The notes beneath the pieces are model-generated. The model had not been told where the DNA came from. It searched no databases and was given only the letters and a program-made list of their open reading frames with translations. Below, one piece after another: positions 40,730 through 49,779 of a stretch of 64,000 nt of DNA (positions within the stretch are counted from its first letter, which is position 1; each line of letters opens with the position of its first letter). Source of the stretch: Massilia varians (GTDB taxonomy: Bacteria; Pseudomonadota; Gammaproteobacteria; Burkholderiales; Burkholderiaceae_D); NCBI RefSeq assembly GCF_027923905.1, contig NZ_AP026966.1, positions 5,395,001 through 5,459,000 of the forward strand. Direction: 5' to 3'. The translations under genes were made by a program, and so were the position numbers.

Positions 40730-41067
40730 GCCCGCTCCTCCGCCGTGGTCTTCGCAGCCGCCGGATCGCCGGACCGTTTCGGCTCCTTCTTCTTGAACAT
40801 CTCGAGCATGCGGCGCGTGACCATGAAGCCGCCGAACACGTTGACGGCGGCCAGCGCCACGGCAACGGTGCCGGCCACCTGCCCGGCCAGCCCTTCGGTG
40901 AGGCCGGCGGCCAGCATGGCGCCGACGATGATGATGGCCGAGATCGCGTTGGTCACCGCCATCAGGGGCGTGTGCAACGCGGGCGTGACGTTCCAGACCA
41001 CGTGGTAGCCGACGTAGATGGCCAGCACGAAGATGATCAGGTTGATGATGGTGTGGCTGATTTCCAT
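40726..41067 (-). CDS. pntA2: NAD(P) transhydrogenase subunit alpha, membrane part
   Basis: A 113-residue protein with three or four membrane segments ([53 protein letters not shown]) and a charged C-terminal tail. It corresponds to the membrane-bound end of E. coli PntA, here encoded separately as in Rhodospirillum rubrum. It starts 23 bp after the NAD-binding alpha gene. Confidence 0.93.
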   Translation of the reverse strand: MEISHTIINLIIFVLAIYVGYHVVWNVTPALHTPLMAVTNAISAIIIVGAMLAAGLTEGLAGQVAGTVAVALAAVNVFGGFMVTRRMLEMFKKKEPKRSGDPAAAKTTAEERA

Positions 41068-41090
41068 GCTCCGCTCCTCGGGTCCGGTTC

Positions 41091-42203
41091 TTAGCTACGC
41101 AATACCGCGCCGTCCGCGCACACCAGCGTGGCGCGCACGATCTCATCCTCGCGATCGATCACGAACCGGTCTTCCTTGTCGATGACGAGCTTGAGGAAGT
41201 CCAGCACGTTGCGGGCATACAGGGCGGAAGCGTCGGCCGCCACCAGCGAGGCCAGGTTCGGTTCGCCGATGATGTAGACGCCATGCTTGACCACCGTGCG
41301 GCCCAGCTCCGTGAGCGGGCAGTTGCCGCCCTGCTCGACCGCCATGTCGACGATCACCGAGCCCGGCTTCATGGCCTGCACGGTCTCTTCGCCGATCAGG
41401 ACCGGCGCCTTGCGGCCCGGGATCAGGGCGGTTGTGATGATGATGTCGGCCAGCTTGGCGCGCTCGTGCACCAGCGCCGCCTGGCGCTGCATCCAGCTGG
41501 CCGGCATCGGACGCGCATAGCCGCCGCTGCCTTGCGCGATCTCGCGCTCCTCTTCGGTCTCGTAGGGCACGTCGATGAACTTGGCGCCGAGCGACTCGAC
41601 CTGTTCCTTTACTGGCGGGCGCACGTCCGAGGCTTCGATCACGGCGCCCAGGCGCTTGGCGGTGGCGATCGCCTGCAGGCCGGCCACGCCCACGCCCATG
41701 ATCAGCACGCGCGCGGCCTTGACCGTGCCGGCCGCCGTCATCAGCATCGGCATGAAGCGCTGGTAGGTGTTCGCGGCCAGCATCACGGCCTTGTAGCCGG
41801 CGATGTTGGCCTGCGAGGAAAGCACGTCCATCGACTGGGCGCGCGTGATGCGCGGCGCGGCCTCGAGGGCAAACGCGGTCAGGCCGGCGCCGGCCAGCGC
41901 CGCCAGGTTCTCGGTATCGAAGGGATTGAGCATGCCGACCAGGACGCTGCCCGGACGCATGCGGGCACGCTCGGCGCCGTCGGGGCTGCGCACCTTGAGC
42001 ACCATGTCGGCGCCGAAGGCGGCGGCGCCATCGACGATGTGCGCGCCGGCCGCTTCATAGGCGGCATCGGGGTAGGAGGCGCGGACCCCGGCGCCGCTCT
42101 CGACCAGCACCTGGTGTTTCGCGGCCAGCTTCTTGACGGTTTCGGGAGTTGCAGCAACGCGGGTCTCGCCCGGCCTGGTCTCGGCCGGTATGCCAATTCT
42201 CAT
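41091..42203 (-). CDS. pntA1: NAD(P) transhydrogenase subunit alpha, NAD-binding part
   Basis: A 370-residue protein related to alanine dehydrogenase. It starts [20 protein letters not shown] and has the [20 protein letters not shown] segment, the Rossmann motif [20 protein letters not shown] and the mobile-loop segment [10 protein letters not shown]. It is the soluble NADH-binding arm and the first gene of pntA1-pntA2-pntB. The 246-bp gap upstream (42204-42449) is AT-rich and shared with the divergent NUDIX gene; I see no clear regulator site in it. Confidence 0.95.
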   Translation of the reverse strand: MRIGIPAETRPGETRVAATPETVKKLAAKHQVLVESGAGVRASYPDAAYEAAGAHIVDGAAAFGADMVLKVRSPDGAERARMRPGSVLVGMLNPFDTENLAALAGAGLTAFALEAAPRITRAQSMDVLSSQANIAGYKAVMLAANTYQRFMPMLMTAAGTVKAARVLIMGVGVAGLQAIATAKRLGAVIEASDVRPPVKEQVESLGAKFIDVPYETEEEREIAQGSGGYARPMPASWMQRQAALVHERAKLADIIITTALIPGRKAPVLIGEETVQAMKPGSVIVDMAVEQGGNCPLTELGRTVVKHGVYIIGEPNLASLVAADASALYARNVLDFLKLVIDKEDRFVIDREDEIVRATLVCADGAVLRS

Positions 42204-42449
42204 GAATCCCTCCGTTCAGTGGACACATCGGTCCACAATCTATCATGTAATTACGCGAATTGCTCAAAAACAAACACTAAAAGTAATATTTGATTGTCAC
42301 GAAAACCCATCACTGTAACCAGCGCCGTCCATTTGTTGTTTGCAATGAATCAAGGCCATTTAACGACAGGCAAGCGCACCGTAGCGGAGGGGGATGAGCA
42401 GAGATGCCACCTGTCAAGGTAAAATGTCGGCTCATTTTCAAGGACGCGC

Positions 42450-42932
42450 ATGACCGATATCTTCAAACCATCCGTGACCGTCGCCGCGATCATCGAGCGC
42501 GATGGACGCTTCCTGCTGATCGAGGAAGAGACGAGCGAAGGCGTGAAGCTGAACCAGCCGGCGGGCCACCTCGACCCTTACGAATCGCTCGAGCAGGCGG
42601 TGGTGCGCGAAGCGCTGGAGGAAACCGCGCATGAATTCATCCCGACCGCGCTGGTGGGCATGTACATGTCGCGCTACCATTCGAAGTCGCGCGGCGCCGA
42701 GGTCACTTACCTGCGCTTCACCTTCTGTGGCCATGCCGGCCGTGAACTGGACCAGCCGCTCGACGAAGGCATCCTGCGCACCATGTGGATGACGCGCGAC
42801 GAGATCGCCGCCACCGCCGAGCGCCACCGCAGCCCGATCGTGCTGCAGTGCGTGGACGACTACCTGGCCGGCCACCGCACCCCGCTGCACCTGCTGTACA
42901 CCCACCCCTCGGTCTTCGAGGGTGGTATCTAA
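42450..42932 (+). CDS. NUDIX hydrolase (NudJ-like)
   Basis: A 160-residue pyrophosphatase. The NUDIX box spans residues about 38-60: GHLDPYESLEQAVVREALEE then TAHEF, with the REALEE core. It resembles E. coli NudJ (phosphatase NudJ, ymfB), which also lies upstream of mnmA. It probably hydrolyses nucleoside di- or triphosphates or thiamine pyrophosphates; the substrate is uncertain. mnmA follows after 27 bp. Confidence 0.9.
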   Translation: MTDIFKPSVTVAAIIERDGRFLLIEEETSEGVKLNQPAGHLDPYESLEQAVVREALEETAHEFIPTALVGMYMSRYHSKSRGAEVTYLRFTFCGHAGRELDQPLDEGILRTMWMTRDEIAATAERHRSPIVLQCVDDYLAGHRTPLHLLYTHPSVFEGGI

Positions 42933-42959
42933 AAGAATACGGACGCGAAGTTAACTAAG

Positions 42960-44063
42960 ATGAGCAAGAAAAAAGTCGTGATCGGGATGTCCGGCGGTGT
43001 CGATTCCTCGGTCGCGGCGTGGATGCTGAAGGAACAGGGCTACGAAGTCATCGGCCTGTTCATGAAGAACTGGGAAGACGACGACGATTCGGAATACTGC
43101 TCGACGCGCCAGGACTGGATCGACGCGGCCAGCGTGGCCGACGTGGTCGGCGTGGACATCGAGGCCGTCAATTTCGCCGCCGAATACAAGGACCGCGTGT
43201 TCGCGGAATTCCTGCGCGAGTACCAGGCCGGCCGCACCCCGAATCCGGACGTGCTGTGCAACGCCGAGATCAAGTTCAAGGCCTTCCTCGACCATGCGAT
43301 GAAGCTGGGCGCCGACCTGATCGCGACCGGCCACTACGCGCGCGTGCGCGAGAACGACGGCCGCTTCGAGCTCCTGAAAGCGTTCGACCACACCAAGGAC
43401 CAGAGTTACTTCCTGCACCGCCTGAACCAGGCCCAGCTGTCGAAGTCGCTGTTCCCGCTGGGCGAGATCCCCAAGACCGAGGTGCGCAAGATCGCCGAAC
43501 GGCTGGGCCTGCCGAACGCGCAGAAGAAGGACTCGACCGGCATCTGCTTCATCGGCGAGCGCCCTTTCCGCGAGTTCCTGAACCGCTACCTGTCGCACAA
43601 GCCGGGCCCGATGAAGCTCGACACCGGCGAGACCGTGGGCGAGCACATCGGCCTGTCCTTCTACACCCTGGGCCAGCGCAAGGGCATCGGCATCGGCGGC
43701 CTGAAGTCGCGCAAGAACGCGGACGGCACCAGCGAACCGTGGTTCGTGGCGCGCAAGGACGTGGCCAGCAACACGCTGTACATCGTGCAGGGGCATGACC
43801 ATCCGTGGCTGCTGTCGCCGCGCCTGGAGGCCGGCCAGGCCAGCTGGACCGCGGGCGAGGCGCCCGTGAGTGGAACCGCCCTGTCGGCCAAGACCCGCTA
43901 CCGCCAGGCCGACGTGGCCTGCACCGTGCATGCCGACGGCATGGCGCGTTTCGCGCTCGATTTCGAGGAGCCGCAATGGGCGGTGACGCCGGGGCAGTCG
44001 GCCGTGCTGTATGACGGCGACGTGTGCCTGGGTGGCGGGATCATCGATTCGAACGCTGCGTGA
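42960..44063 (+). CDS. mnmA: tRNA-specific 2-thiouridylase
   Basis: A 367-residue enzyme that puts sulfur on U34 of tRNA Lys, Glu and Gln. The PP-loop is [15 protein letters not shown] (residues 9-23). The catalytic Cys pair is in [19 protein letters not shown] (C101) and [17 protein letters not shown] (C197 region). The conserved PDVLCN and ATGHYARV motifs are present. A REPIN starts 5 bp after its stop. Confidence 0.97.
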   Translation: MSKKKVVIGMSGGVDSSVAAWMLKEQGYEVIGLFMKNWEDDDDSEYCSTRQDWIDAASVADVVGVDIEAVNFAAEYKDRVFAEFLREYQAGRTPNPDVLCNAEIKFKAFLDHAMKLGADLIATGHYARVRENDGRFELLKAFDHTKDQSYFLHRLNQAQLSKSLFPLGEIPKTEVRKIAERLGLPNAQKKDSTGICFIGERPFREFLNRYLSHKPGPMKLDTGETVGEHIGLSFYTLGQRKGIGIGGLKSRKNADGTSEPWFVARKDVASNTLYIVQGHDHPWLLSPRLEAGQASWTAGEAPVSGTALSAKTRYRQADVACTVHADGMARFALDFEEPQWAVTPGQSAVLYDGDVCLGGGIIDSNAA

Positions 44064-44068
44064 TTCTC

Positions 44069-44196
44069 GTAGGGTGGTCGGCTCTGCCGACCGCGCGTTC
44101 AACTCCGCTATGCTCTGTAGCAACGCATCTGTGATTTGAACGCGCGGACGGCAGTGATTCAGGCCAGTGGCCTGAATCACAAACCGTCCACCCTAC
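44069..44196. repeat. REPIN between mnmA and the EAL gene, with a nested palindrome
   Basis: It begins GTAGGGTGGTCGGC and ends CCGTCCACCCTAC, with inner ends CGCGCGTTCAA and TTTGAACGCGCGG. The right half carries an extra perfect palindrome at 44154-44180 (12-bp arms GTGATTCAGGCC) placed in what is normally the short loop of the REP hairpin. The last bases belong to the EAL gene, whose TAG stop is the TAG of GTAGGG. Confidence 0.85.
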
Positions 44197-45953
44197 CTTG
44201 CAGCCAGCCAATCGGCCAGCGCCGCCGGCGCCATCGGCCTTCCATAGTAATACCCCTGCGCCTCGTCGCAGCCCGCCGCGCGCAGCAGTTGCGCCACTTC
44301 CTCCGTCTCCACGCCCTCCGCTACCACCCGGTGGCCGAGGTCGTGCGACAGCTTGATCATGGTCGTCACCAGCGCCAGGGTGCGCTCGTCCTTTTCCATG
44401 CCGCGCACGAAAGACTGGTCAATCTTGACCACGTCGGCGGGCATGTCCTGCAGGTAGGACAGGCTGCTGTAGCCGGTGCCGAAATCGTCGATGGCGATCT
44501 TCACGCCGCCCGCGGCCAGGCGCGCCATCGTGTCATGCGCGATCTTCGGCTTGCGCATCAGCGCGCTTTCCGTCATTTCCAGCGCCAGGCAGGCGGCCGG
44601 CAGGCCGTGCCGTGCCAGCCCCTCCAGTACGCGGTCGCTGAAGTCCGGCTCCTCGAGGTTCACGGCGGAGACGTTGACGGCGACCTGCAGCGCCACGCCT
44701 TGCGCGCGCCAGGCCGTCAGCTGGCGCAAGGCCGCCTCCAGCACCCATTCGGTGGTGGCGCGCGCCAGCGCGGTGGTTTCCACGATCGGCATGAATTCGC
44801 CCGGCGGGATCGGGCCGGCATCGGGATGGTTCCAGCGCAGCAGGGCTTCCACGCCGACGCAGGCGCCGTCGCGCAGGGAGACCTTGGGCTGGAACACGAG
44901 GTGCAGCTCGCGCGGCTGCGCCAGCGCGCGGCCGAGCTCGCTGATCAGCCAGAAGCGGTGGCGGTAGGCGGCATCCTGCTCGGGAGAATAGACGCGCAGG
45001 CCGGATTCGGCGTCGCGCGCATCGTGGGCGGCGCTGTGCAGGTTGCGCAGCACGTCGAGCGGCGCGTCCTGGCCCACGGCGAAGCGCACCAGGCCGACCG
45101 TGGCCGTGGTCAGGAAACCGCACTGCCCCATCGGCTTGCGCTCGCCCAGCCAGGCCATCAGGCTGCTGCTGAAGCGCACCAGGGACAGGCCGGGCGGCGC
45201 CAGGAAGGCGAACTGGGTCGGCGCGACGTGGTAGACCTTGCCGCCGCCGGCCACCCTGCGCAGGGCCGGCACGGCATCGCGCACGATGTCGTCGAGCCAG
45301 GTGCCGCCCATCACCCGCATGGCGTCGCTCAGCTCTTCCGGCGTGGCCAGGCTGACCAGGGCCGCCAGCTGGGGCGACCCCTCGGCGCTGACCAGGCCCA
45401 AGTCGCGTACGTCGCTGACGAACTGGTTCCGGTTGGGCAGGCCGCTGACCGGATCGATCCGCCCCAGCGCGTGCTGCAGCTCGATCTGCGCCATGACCAT
45501 GGCCGCCAGGTCGGCCAGCGTGCTGCGGTCCGCATCGCTCACGCTGCGCGGCTCGGTGCCGAGCACGCACATCGCGCCCAAGCAGTATCCGGCTTTTGTC
45601 ACCAGCGGCGCGCCCAGGTAGAAGCGGATGCCGCTGTCGGCGAGGAGGCTGTCGCGGAAGCACTCGCTTTGCAACAGGTCCGGCACTTCCAGCATCCGGC
45701 CGCTGTCCGCCACCGCGGCGCAGGGCGCCTTGATGCGCGGGATCGCATCGTGCGCGACGCCCACCTTCGACTTGAACCACTGGCGGTCGCTGTCGGTCAG
45801 CGACACCGCGGCGATCGGCAGCTGGAACAGCTGCGCGGCCATGCGCGTGATGCGATCGAAAGCTTCGCTGGGGGCGGTGTCGAGCAGCTCGAGCTGGCGC
45901 AGTGCTTCCAGCCGGCTGGCTTCCTCGATCGACGGGTCATACGGTGAATTCAT
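44193..45953 (-). CDS. GAF-(degenerate GGDEF)-EAL protein, probable c-di-GMP phosphodiesterase
   Basis: A 586-residue protein without membrane segments. An N-terminal GAF domain (about 25-160; DRQWFKSKVGV, YLGAPLVTKAGYCLGAMCVLG) is followed by a GGDEF-like domain. That domain keeps the entry motif (DPVSGLPNRNQFVSD) but has no GGDEF signature (YHVAPTQFAFLAPPG at that place). The C-terminal EAL domain has EALLRWNHP, NVSAVN, EMTESALM, IDDFGTGYSSLSYL, KIDQSFVRG, AEGVETEE and AQGYYYGRP, so it should hydrolyse c-di-GMP. The start is an ATG preceded by AGG; an in-frame GTG at 45974 is possible. It is divergent from a gene with a related GAF domain. Confidence 0.88.
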   Translation of the reverse strand: MNSPYDPSIEEASRLEALRQLELLDTAPSEAFDRITRMAAQLFQLPIAAVSLTDSDRQWFKSKVGVAHDAIPRIKAPCAAVADSGRMLEVPDLLQSECFRDSLLADSGIRFYLGAPLVTKAGYCLGAMCVLGTEPRSVSDADRSTLADLAAMVMAQIELQHALGRIDPVSGLPNRNQFVSDVRDLGLVSAEGSPQLAALVSLATPEELSDAMRVMGGTWLDDIVRDAVPALRRVAGGGKVYHVAPTQFAFLAPPGLSLVRFSSSLMAWLGERKPMGQCGFLTTATVGLVRFAVGQDAPLDVLRNLHSAAHDARDAESGLRVYSPEQDAAYRHRFWLISELGRALAQPRELHLVFQPKVSLRDGACVGVEALLRWNHPDAGPIPPGEFMPIVETTALARATTEWVLEAALRQLTAWRAQGVALQVAVNVSAVNLEEPDFSDRVLEGLARHGLPAACLALEMTESALMRKPKIAHDTMARLAAGGVKIAIDDFGTGYSSLSYLQDMPADVVKIDQSFVRGMEKDERTLALVTTMIKLSHDLGHRVVAEGVETEEVAQLLRAAGCDEAQGYYYGRPMAPAALADWLAAR

Positions 45954-46137
45954 GGGCGGCCTGTGCAGTCGCACACCCAGGAAAGGCGCACGTATTTATC
46001 GGAACTGACGATTATAACCGTATTCTTGCGTTATATAATGCCTACAGTCAATATATATTCCAATCGTGCGCGCATTTTCGTCAAATATTGTCGCGTTTCA
46101 GTTAGAATATGTGCATTGACTACAAATCACCGGAAAC

Positions 46138-46827
46138 ATGAGCGAGGACGATCCAATCCTGACGACGCGGGAAGCGGCGCACATGCTGGGCGTTGCCGTC
46201 AGTACCGCCCAGCTCTGGATGGAAAGCGGCGCGCTGCCGGCATGGAAGACGCCCGGCGGCCATCGGCGCGTGCGCCTGAGCGCGGTGCGTCAGCTGCAGG
46301 CGCGCCAGGGCGGCAACGGCACGGCGCCGGGTGAGCCGGCGGGCGCAGGCACCGTGCTCCTGCCTGCGCCCGCGGCGGCCGCGCCGCTGTCCAGCCATGC
46401 CCTGCTCGGCACCCCGCCCGAGGACGTCTTCGACCGCCTGGCGCGGCTGGCCGCGCAGGTGACGGACTGTCCGATCGCGCTGGTGACGGTGCTGGCCGGG
46501 GAGCGCCAGTGGTTCAAGGCCCGCGTTGGCCTCGACCTGCGGGAGACGCCGCGCGAATGGGCATTCTGCAAGCATGCGCTGGCCAGCGGCGAGCCATTCG
46601 TGGTGGGCGACGCCGCGCTTGACGCGCGCTTCGCCGCCAATCCGCTGGTGACGCGCGCCCCGCACGTGCGCTTCTATGCCGGCGTGCCGCTGGAGGATGC
46701 GCAGGGCCGCCGCTTCGGCACCCTGTGCGTGCTGGACCGCGAGCCGCGCCGCCTGCGCGAGCGCGAGATGCGCGCGCTGCGCGAGCTGGCGGCGATCGCG
46801 TCCGACGAAATCAAGCGGCGCGGCTGA
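46138..46827 (+). CDS. HTH (excisionase/MerR-type) protein with GAF domain
   Basis: A 229-residue protein. The N-terminal winged HTH (residues about 8-55) reads TTREAAHMLGVAVSTAQLWM and WKTPGGHRRVRLSAV, the helix-turn-helix type of excisionase and MerR-like DNA-binding domains. After an Ala/Pro-rich linker a GAF domain (about 85-225) contains GERQWFKARVGL, FCKHALASGEPFVVGDA, FYAGVPLED and GTLCVLDREPRRL. A related GAF domain is in the divergent EAL protein. An AT-rich region (46010-46137) separates the two genes and includes TATAAT at 46034-46039. It is probably a ligand-responsive transcription regulator; its targets are unknown. Confidence 0.8.
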   Translation: MSEDDPILTTREAAHMLGVAVSTAQLWMESGALPAWKTPGGHRRVRLSAVRQLQARQGGNGTAPGEPAGAGTVLLPAPAAAAPLSSHALLGTPPEDVFDRLARLAAQVTDCPIALVTVLAGERQWFKARVGLDLRETPREWAFCKHALASGEPFVVGDAALDARFAANPLVTRAPHVRFYAGVPLEDAQGRRFGTLCVLDREPRRLREREMRALRELAAIASDEIKRRG

Positions 46828-46831
46828 GCTT

Positions 46832-47227
46832 CTACTGCTCCTTGGCAGCGGCCTGCTGCTTGCGCACCACCGCGATCACGGTATTGCGGATGGTCTTGAG
46901 CACGGCGTCGGCCTTGAAGGGCTTGACGATGAAGCCGTGCACGCCGCGCCCGAGGGCGTCCTGGATGGCGGCGGCATCCAAGGTGCCCGACACCATGAAG
47001 ATCATCGCCTTGGGCAGTTGGGCGCGCAGTTCCTCGACGATGCGGCTGCCGTCCTCGACCTGTTCGCGCGCGATGCAGACGATCTGCGGGCGATGCTTCA
47101 TCGCCAGGCCGTAGCCGAGCGTGCCGGTGTGGGTCTGCGCGACGACGTCGTAGCCGCCATCCGTCAGTACGGTATTGAGCAGGCCGCGCGCGATGGCGCT
47201 GCCGTCCACGATCAGTGCCTTCAGCAT
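46832..47227 (-). CDS. CheY-like receiver protein lacking the phosphorylation site
   Basis: A 131-residue stand-alone receiver domain. The first strand has VDGSAIARG where active receivers have VDD. The phosphoacceptor position is Ala in PQIVCIAREQVEDG (normally Asp). The switch Thr/Ser (MVSG) and the Lys of FIVKPF are kept. It should therefore fold like a receiver but not be phosphorylated in the normal way. It starts 12 bp after the nuclease gene and ends 4 bp from the convergent GAF-HTH gene. Function unknown. Confidence 0.82.
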   Translation of the reverse strand: MLKALIVDGSAIARGLLNTVLTDGGYDVVAQTHTGTLGYGLAMKHRPQIVCIAREQVEDGSRIVEELRAQLPKAMIFMVSGTLDAAAIQDALGRGVHGFIVKPFKADAVLKTIRNTVIAVVRKQQAAAKEQ

Positions 47228-47239
47228 CGGCGCTTTCCT

Positions 47240-48025
47240 TCAATCGGATTCATAGGCCAGCATGTTCCAGGTGACGCCCAGCCGCACATCGAGCTTGAGC
47301 GACACCAGGCAGCGCGACATCTCGAGTATCTCGCGCTCGGCGCGCAGCCTTTCGCCCAGCGGCGTCTTGAGGATACCGGCGCCCGCCATCACGGCGTCCA
47401 GGCTGCCGTAGGCATTGAGCAGGCGCGCCGCGGTCTTCATGCCGATCTTCGACACGCCCGGCACGCCGTCGGTCGGGTCGCCCATCAGCGCCAGCAGGTC
47501 GTGCAGCAGTTCCGGCGCCACGCCGAAGCGCTGGCGTACCCAGGCGTCGTCATGCCATTCGTTCTTGAAATGGTCCCACACCAGCGCGCCATGGGCGATC
47601 AGGATGTGCAGGTCCTTGTCGGTGGTGGCCACGATGGCCTCGCCCCGCCCTTCCTGCAGCCAGCGCATGACGCCGGTGGCGATCACGTCGTCGGCCTCGA
47701 CCTGGGGCACGGCCAGCACGTGCAGGCCGGCCTGGCGCAGGCGCTCGTGGAATTGCGGCAGGGCTTCGCGCAACGGCGCCGGCATGGCGGTGCGTCCTTC
47801 GCGGTAGCGCGGATAGAGCGCATGGCGCCAATTGGGGCCGCCGTAGTCGAAGGCCGCCAGCACGTGGGTGGGCGCGTGCGCTTCCAGCACGTTGCGGAAG
47901 GACGAGAACGCGTGGCGCAGCGCGATGCTGGCCTTCAGGTCGGAGTCCGGTTCGGGGCTGGCTTCGTACACGCGGCGCACGATGTTCAGGCCGTCGATGG
48001 CGAGCAGCTTTCCCTGTTTGCTCAT
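47240..48025 (-). CDS. 5'-3' exonuclease/flap endonuclease homologue (Xni/ExoIX-like)
   Basis: A 261-residue protein that corresponds to the 5' nuclease domain of DNA polymerase I without the polymerase. Acidic metal ligands appear in LLAIDGLNIVRR, AFDYGGPNWRH, VEADDVIATG, ATTDKDLHIL and LMGDPTDGVPGV, followed by the helix-3-turn-helix GVSKIGMKTAARLLNAYG. It probably processes flaps and ends in replication or repair. The level of activity is uncertain, since E. coli Xni is a weak nuclease. Confidence 0.85.
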   Translation of the reverse strand: MSKQGKLLAIDGLNIVRRVYEASPEPDSDLKASIALRHAFSSFRNVLEAHAPTHVLAAFDYGGPNWRHALYPRYREGRTAMPAPLREALPQFHERLRQAGLHVLAVPQVEADDVIATGVMRWLQEGRGEAIVATTDKDLHILIAHGALVWDHFKNEWHDDAWVRQRFGVAPELLHDLLALMGDPTDGVPGVSKIGMKTAARLLNAYGSLDAVMAGAGILKTPLGERLRAEREILEMSRCLVSLKLDVRLGVTWNMLAYESD

Positions 48026-48081
48026 GGTGGTGCGTCTATCGGATTGGTCACTAGCGCCGCCATGATAAACCGGGCGGCCTG

Positions 48082-48762
48082 TCAGGCATAGTCGTACTTG
48101 CCGCCGCGCTCCAGCGCGCGCGCGTAGGCCGGTCGCGCATGGATCCGCGCCAGGAAAGCGGACAGCTTCGGATACTGGCTGCCGAGCCCTCCGCGCGAGG
48201 CGGCCGCCTCCAGCGCAAAGCTCATCTGGATGTCGGCGGCGCTGAACTCCTCGCCGGCGAACCAGGTCGACTTGCCCAGCTCGCTCTCCAGGAAGTCGAG
48301 CTGGCCGCGGATGTTCGGCATGATGAAGCTGTCCTTGACCTTGCGCGCGATCGAGCGCGCGATCGGTTTCGCAAAGAAGGGCATCGGACTGTTCTCGACC
48401 TTGTCGAACACCAGCTTCATCAGCAGCGGCGGCATGGCCGAGCCTTCGGCGAAGTGCAGGTAGTAGGTATAGCGCAGGCGTTCCGGCGTGCCGGGCGCCG
48501 GCACCAGGCGCCCGTTGCCGTAGCGGCCGGTGAGGTATTCCACGATCGCGCCCGATTCGGCGACCACAATGGTGTCACCCGGGCCGTCATCGGTGATCAC
48601 CGGCGACTTGCCGAGCGGGTGCACCGCCTTCAGCTCCGGCGGCGCCAGCATGGTCTTCGGGTCGCGCTGGTACTTCTTGATCTCGTAGTCGAGCCCGAGC
48701 TCTTCGAGCAGCCAGAGGATGCGCTGCGAGCGCGAATTGTTCAGGTAGTGGACGACGATCAT
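48082..48762 (-). CDS. Glutathione S-transferase family protein
   Basis: A 226-residue protein. The N-terminal thioredoxin-like domain (1-85) has LNNSRSQRILWLLEELGLDYEI and the glutathione-binding HPLGKSPVITDDG and VAESGAIVEYLTGRYG. The all-helical C-terminal domain has AADIQMSFALEAAASRGGLG with the N-capping motif. It probably conjugates or reduces small electrophiles; the substrate is unknown. Confidence 0.88.
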   Translation of the reverse strand: MIVVHYLNNSRSQRILWLLEELGLDYEIKKYQRDPKTMLAPPELKAVHPLGKSPVITDDGPGDTIVVAESGAIVEYLTGRYGNGRLVPAPGTPERLRYTYYLHFAEGSAMPPLLMKLVFDKVENSPMPFFAKPIARSIARKVKDSFIMPNIRGQLDFLESELGKSTWFAGEEFSAADIQMSFALEAAASRGGLGSQYPKLSAFLARIHARPAYARALERGGKYDYA

Positions 48763-48847
48763 GGCTATTTCCGCAGAGTTCGACAGGTTGCCAGCTTAGC
48801 ATGTCGTGCGCCTGCCGACGGATGAGGCGGTATATGGTAGGCGCCTT

Positions 48848-49738
48848 ATGAGCGGATCGGTCTACATCGGCATTTCCGGCTGGCGCTACGTGCCGTGGCG
48901 CGGCGTGTTCTATCCCAAGGGGCTGGTCCAGCACCGCGAGCTCGCGTACGCGGCCGGGCAGCTGCCCAGCATCGAGATCAATGGCTCGTTCTATTCGCTA
49001 CAGCGCCCCGAAAGCTATGCCGCCTGGCATGCCGCGACCCCGCCGGGCTTCGTGTTCGCGGTCAAGGGCAACCGTTTTCTCACCCACATGCTCAAGCTGA
49101 AGGACATCGAGGGTCCGCTCGCCAACGTGCTGGCCTCGGGCGTGTTCGAGCTGCGCGAGAAGCTGGGGCCCTTCCTGTGGCAGTTCCCGCCCATCGTGAA
49201 ATTCGATCCGCAGCGCTTCGAGCACTTCCTGTCGCTGCTGCCGCAGGATACCGACAGCGCCCGCGAACTGGCGCTGCAGTACCAGCCGCGCATGGAAGGC
49301 CGGGTCGCGCTCGCATCCGGCCCCAACCGCCCGATGCGCCATGCGGTCGAGATCCGGCACGAGAGCTTCCTGATTCCTTCCTTCATCGCCATGCTGCGCC
49401 GCTACAAGGTGGCGCTGGTGGTGGCCGATACCGCCGGCAGGTGGCCGCTGTGCGAGGACGTCACCGCGGACTTCGTCTACATCCGCCTGCATGGCGACAA
49501 GGAGCTGTACGCGAGCGGCTACCAGGACGAGGCCATCGCGGCCTGGGCGGCGCGCATCGATGCCTGGCGCCGGGGGCGGCAGCCGGAAGGGGCGCGGCTG
49601 GTGTCGGACGAGGCGCCGCCGCAGGCCGGGGCGCGCGACGTCTACTGCTACTTCGACAACGACATCAAGGTGCATGCGCCTTTTGACGCACGGCGCCTGA
49701 TCACTGCGGTAGACGCCATGGCGCCACAATCGAGCTAG
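48848..49738 (+). CDS. DUF72 domain protein (TIM-barrel, YecE-like)
   Basis: A 296-residue protein with the DUF72 features: YIGISGWRYVPWRGVFYPKG at the start, EINGSFYSLQRPESYAAW, GFVFAVKGNRFLTH, LGPFLWQFPP, HAVEIRHESFL, RLHGDKELY and a C-terminal YFDNDIKVHAP. The family has a TIM-barrel fold and an unknown reaction. The ATG follows the divergent GST gene by 85 bp. Confidence 0.9.
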   Translation: MSGSVYIGISGWRYVPWRGVFYPKGLVQHRELAYAAGQLPSIEINGSFYSLQRPESYAAWHAATPPGFVFAVKGNRFLTHMLKLKDIEGPLANVLASGVFELREKLGPFLWQFPPIVKFDPQRFEHFLSLLPQDTDSARELALQYQPRMEGRVALASGPNRPMRHAVEIRHESFLIPSFIAMLRRYKVALVVADTAGRWPLCEDVTADFVYIRLHGDKELYASGYQDEAIAAWAARIDAWRRGRQPEGARLVSDEAPPQAGARDVYCYFDNDIKVHAPFDARRLITAVDAMAPQSS

Positions 49739-49779
49739 AATGGTGTCCCACCCACGCAGTGTTTGACCAGGAGGCTATT

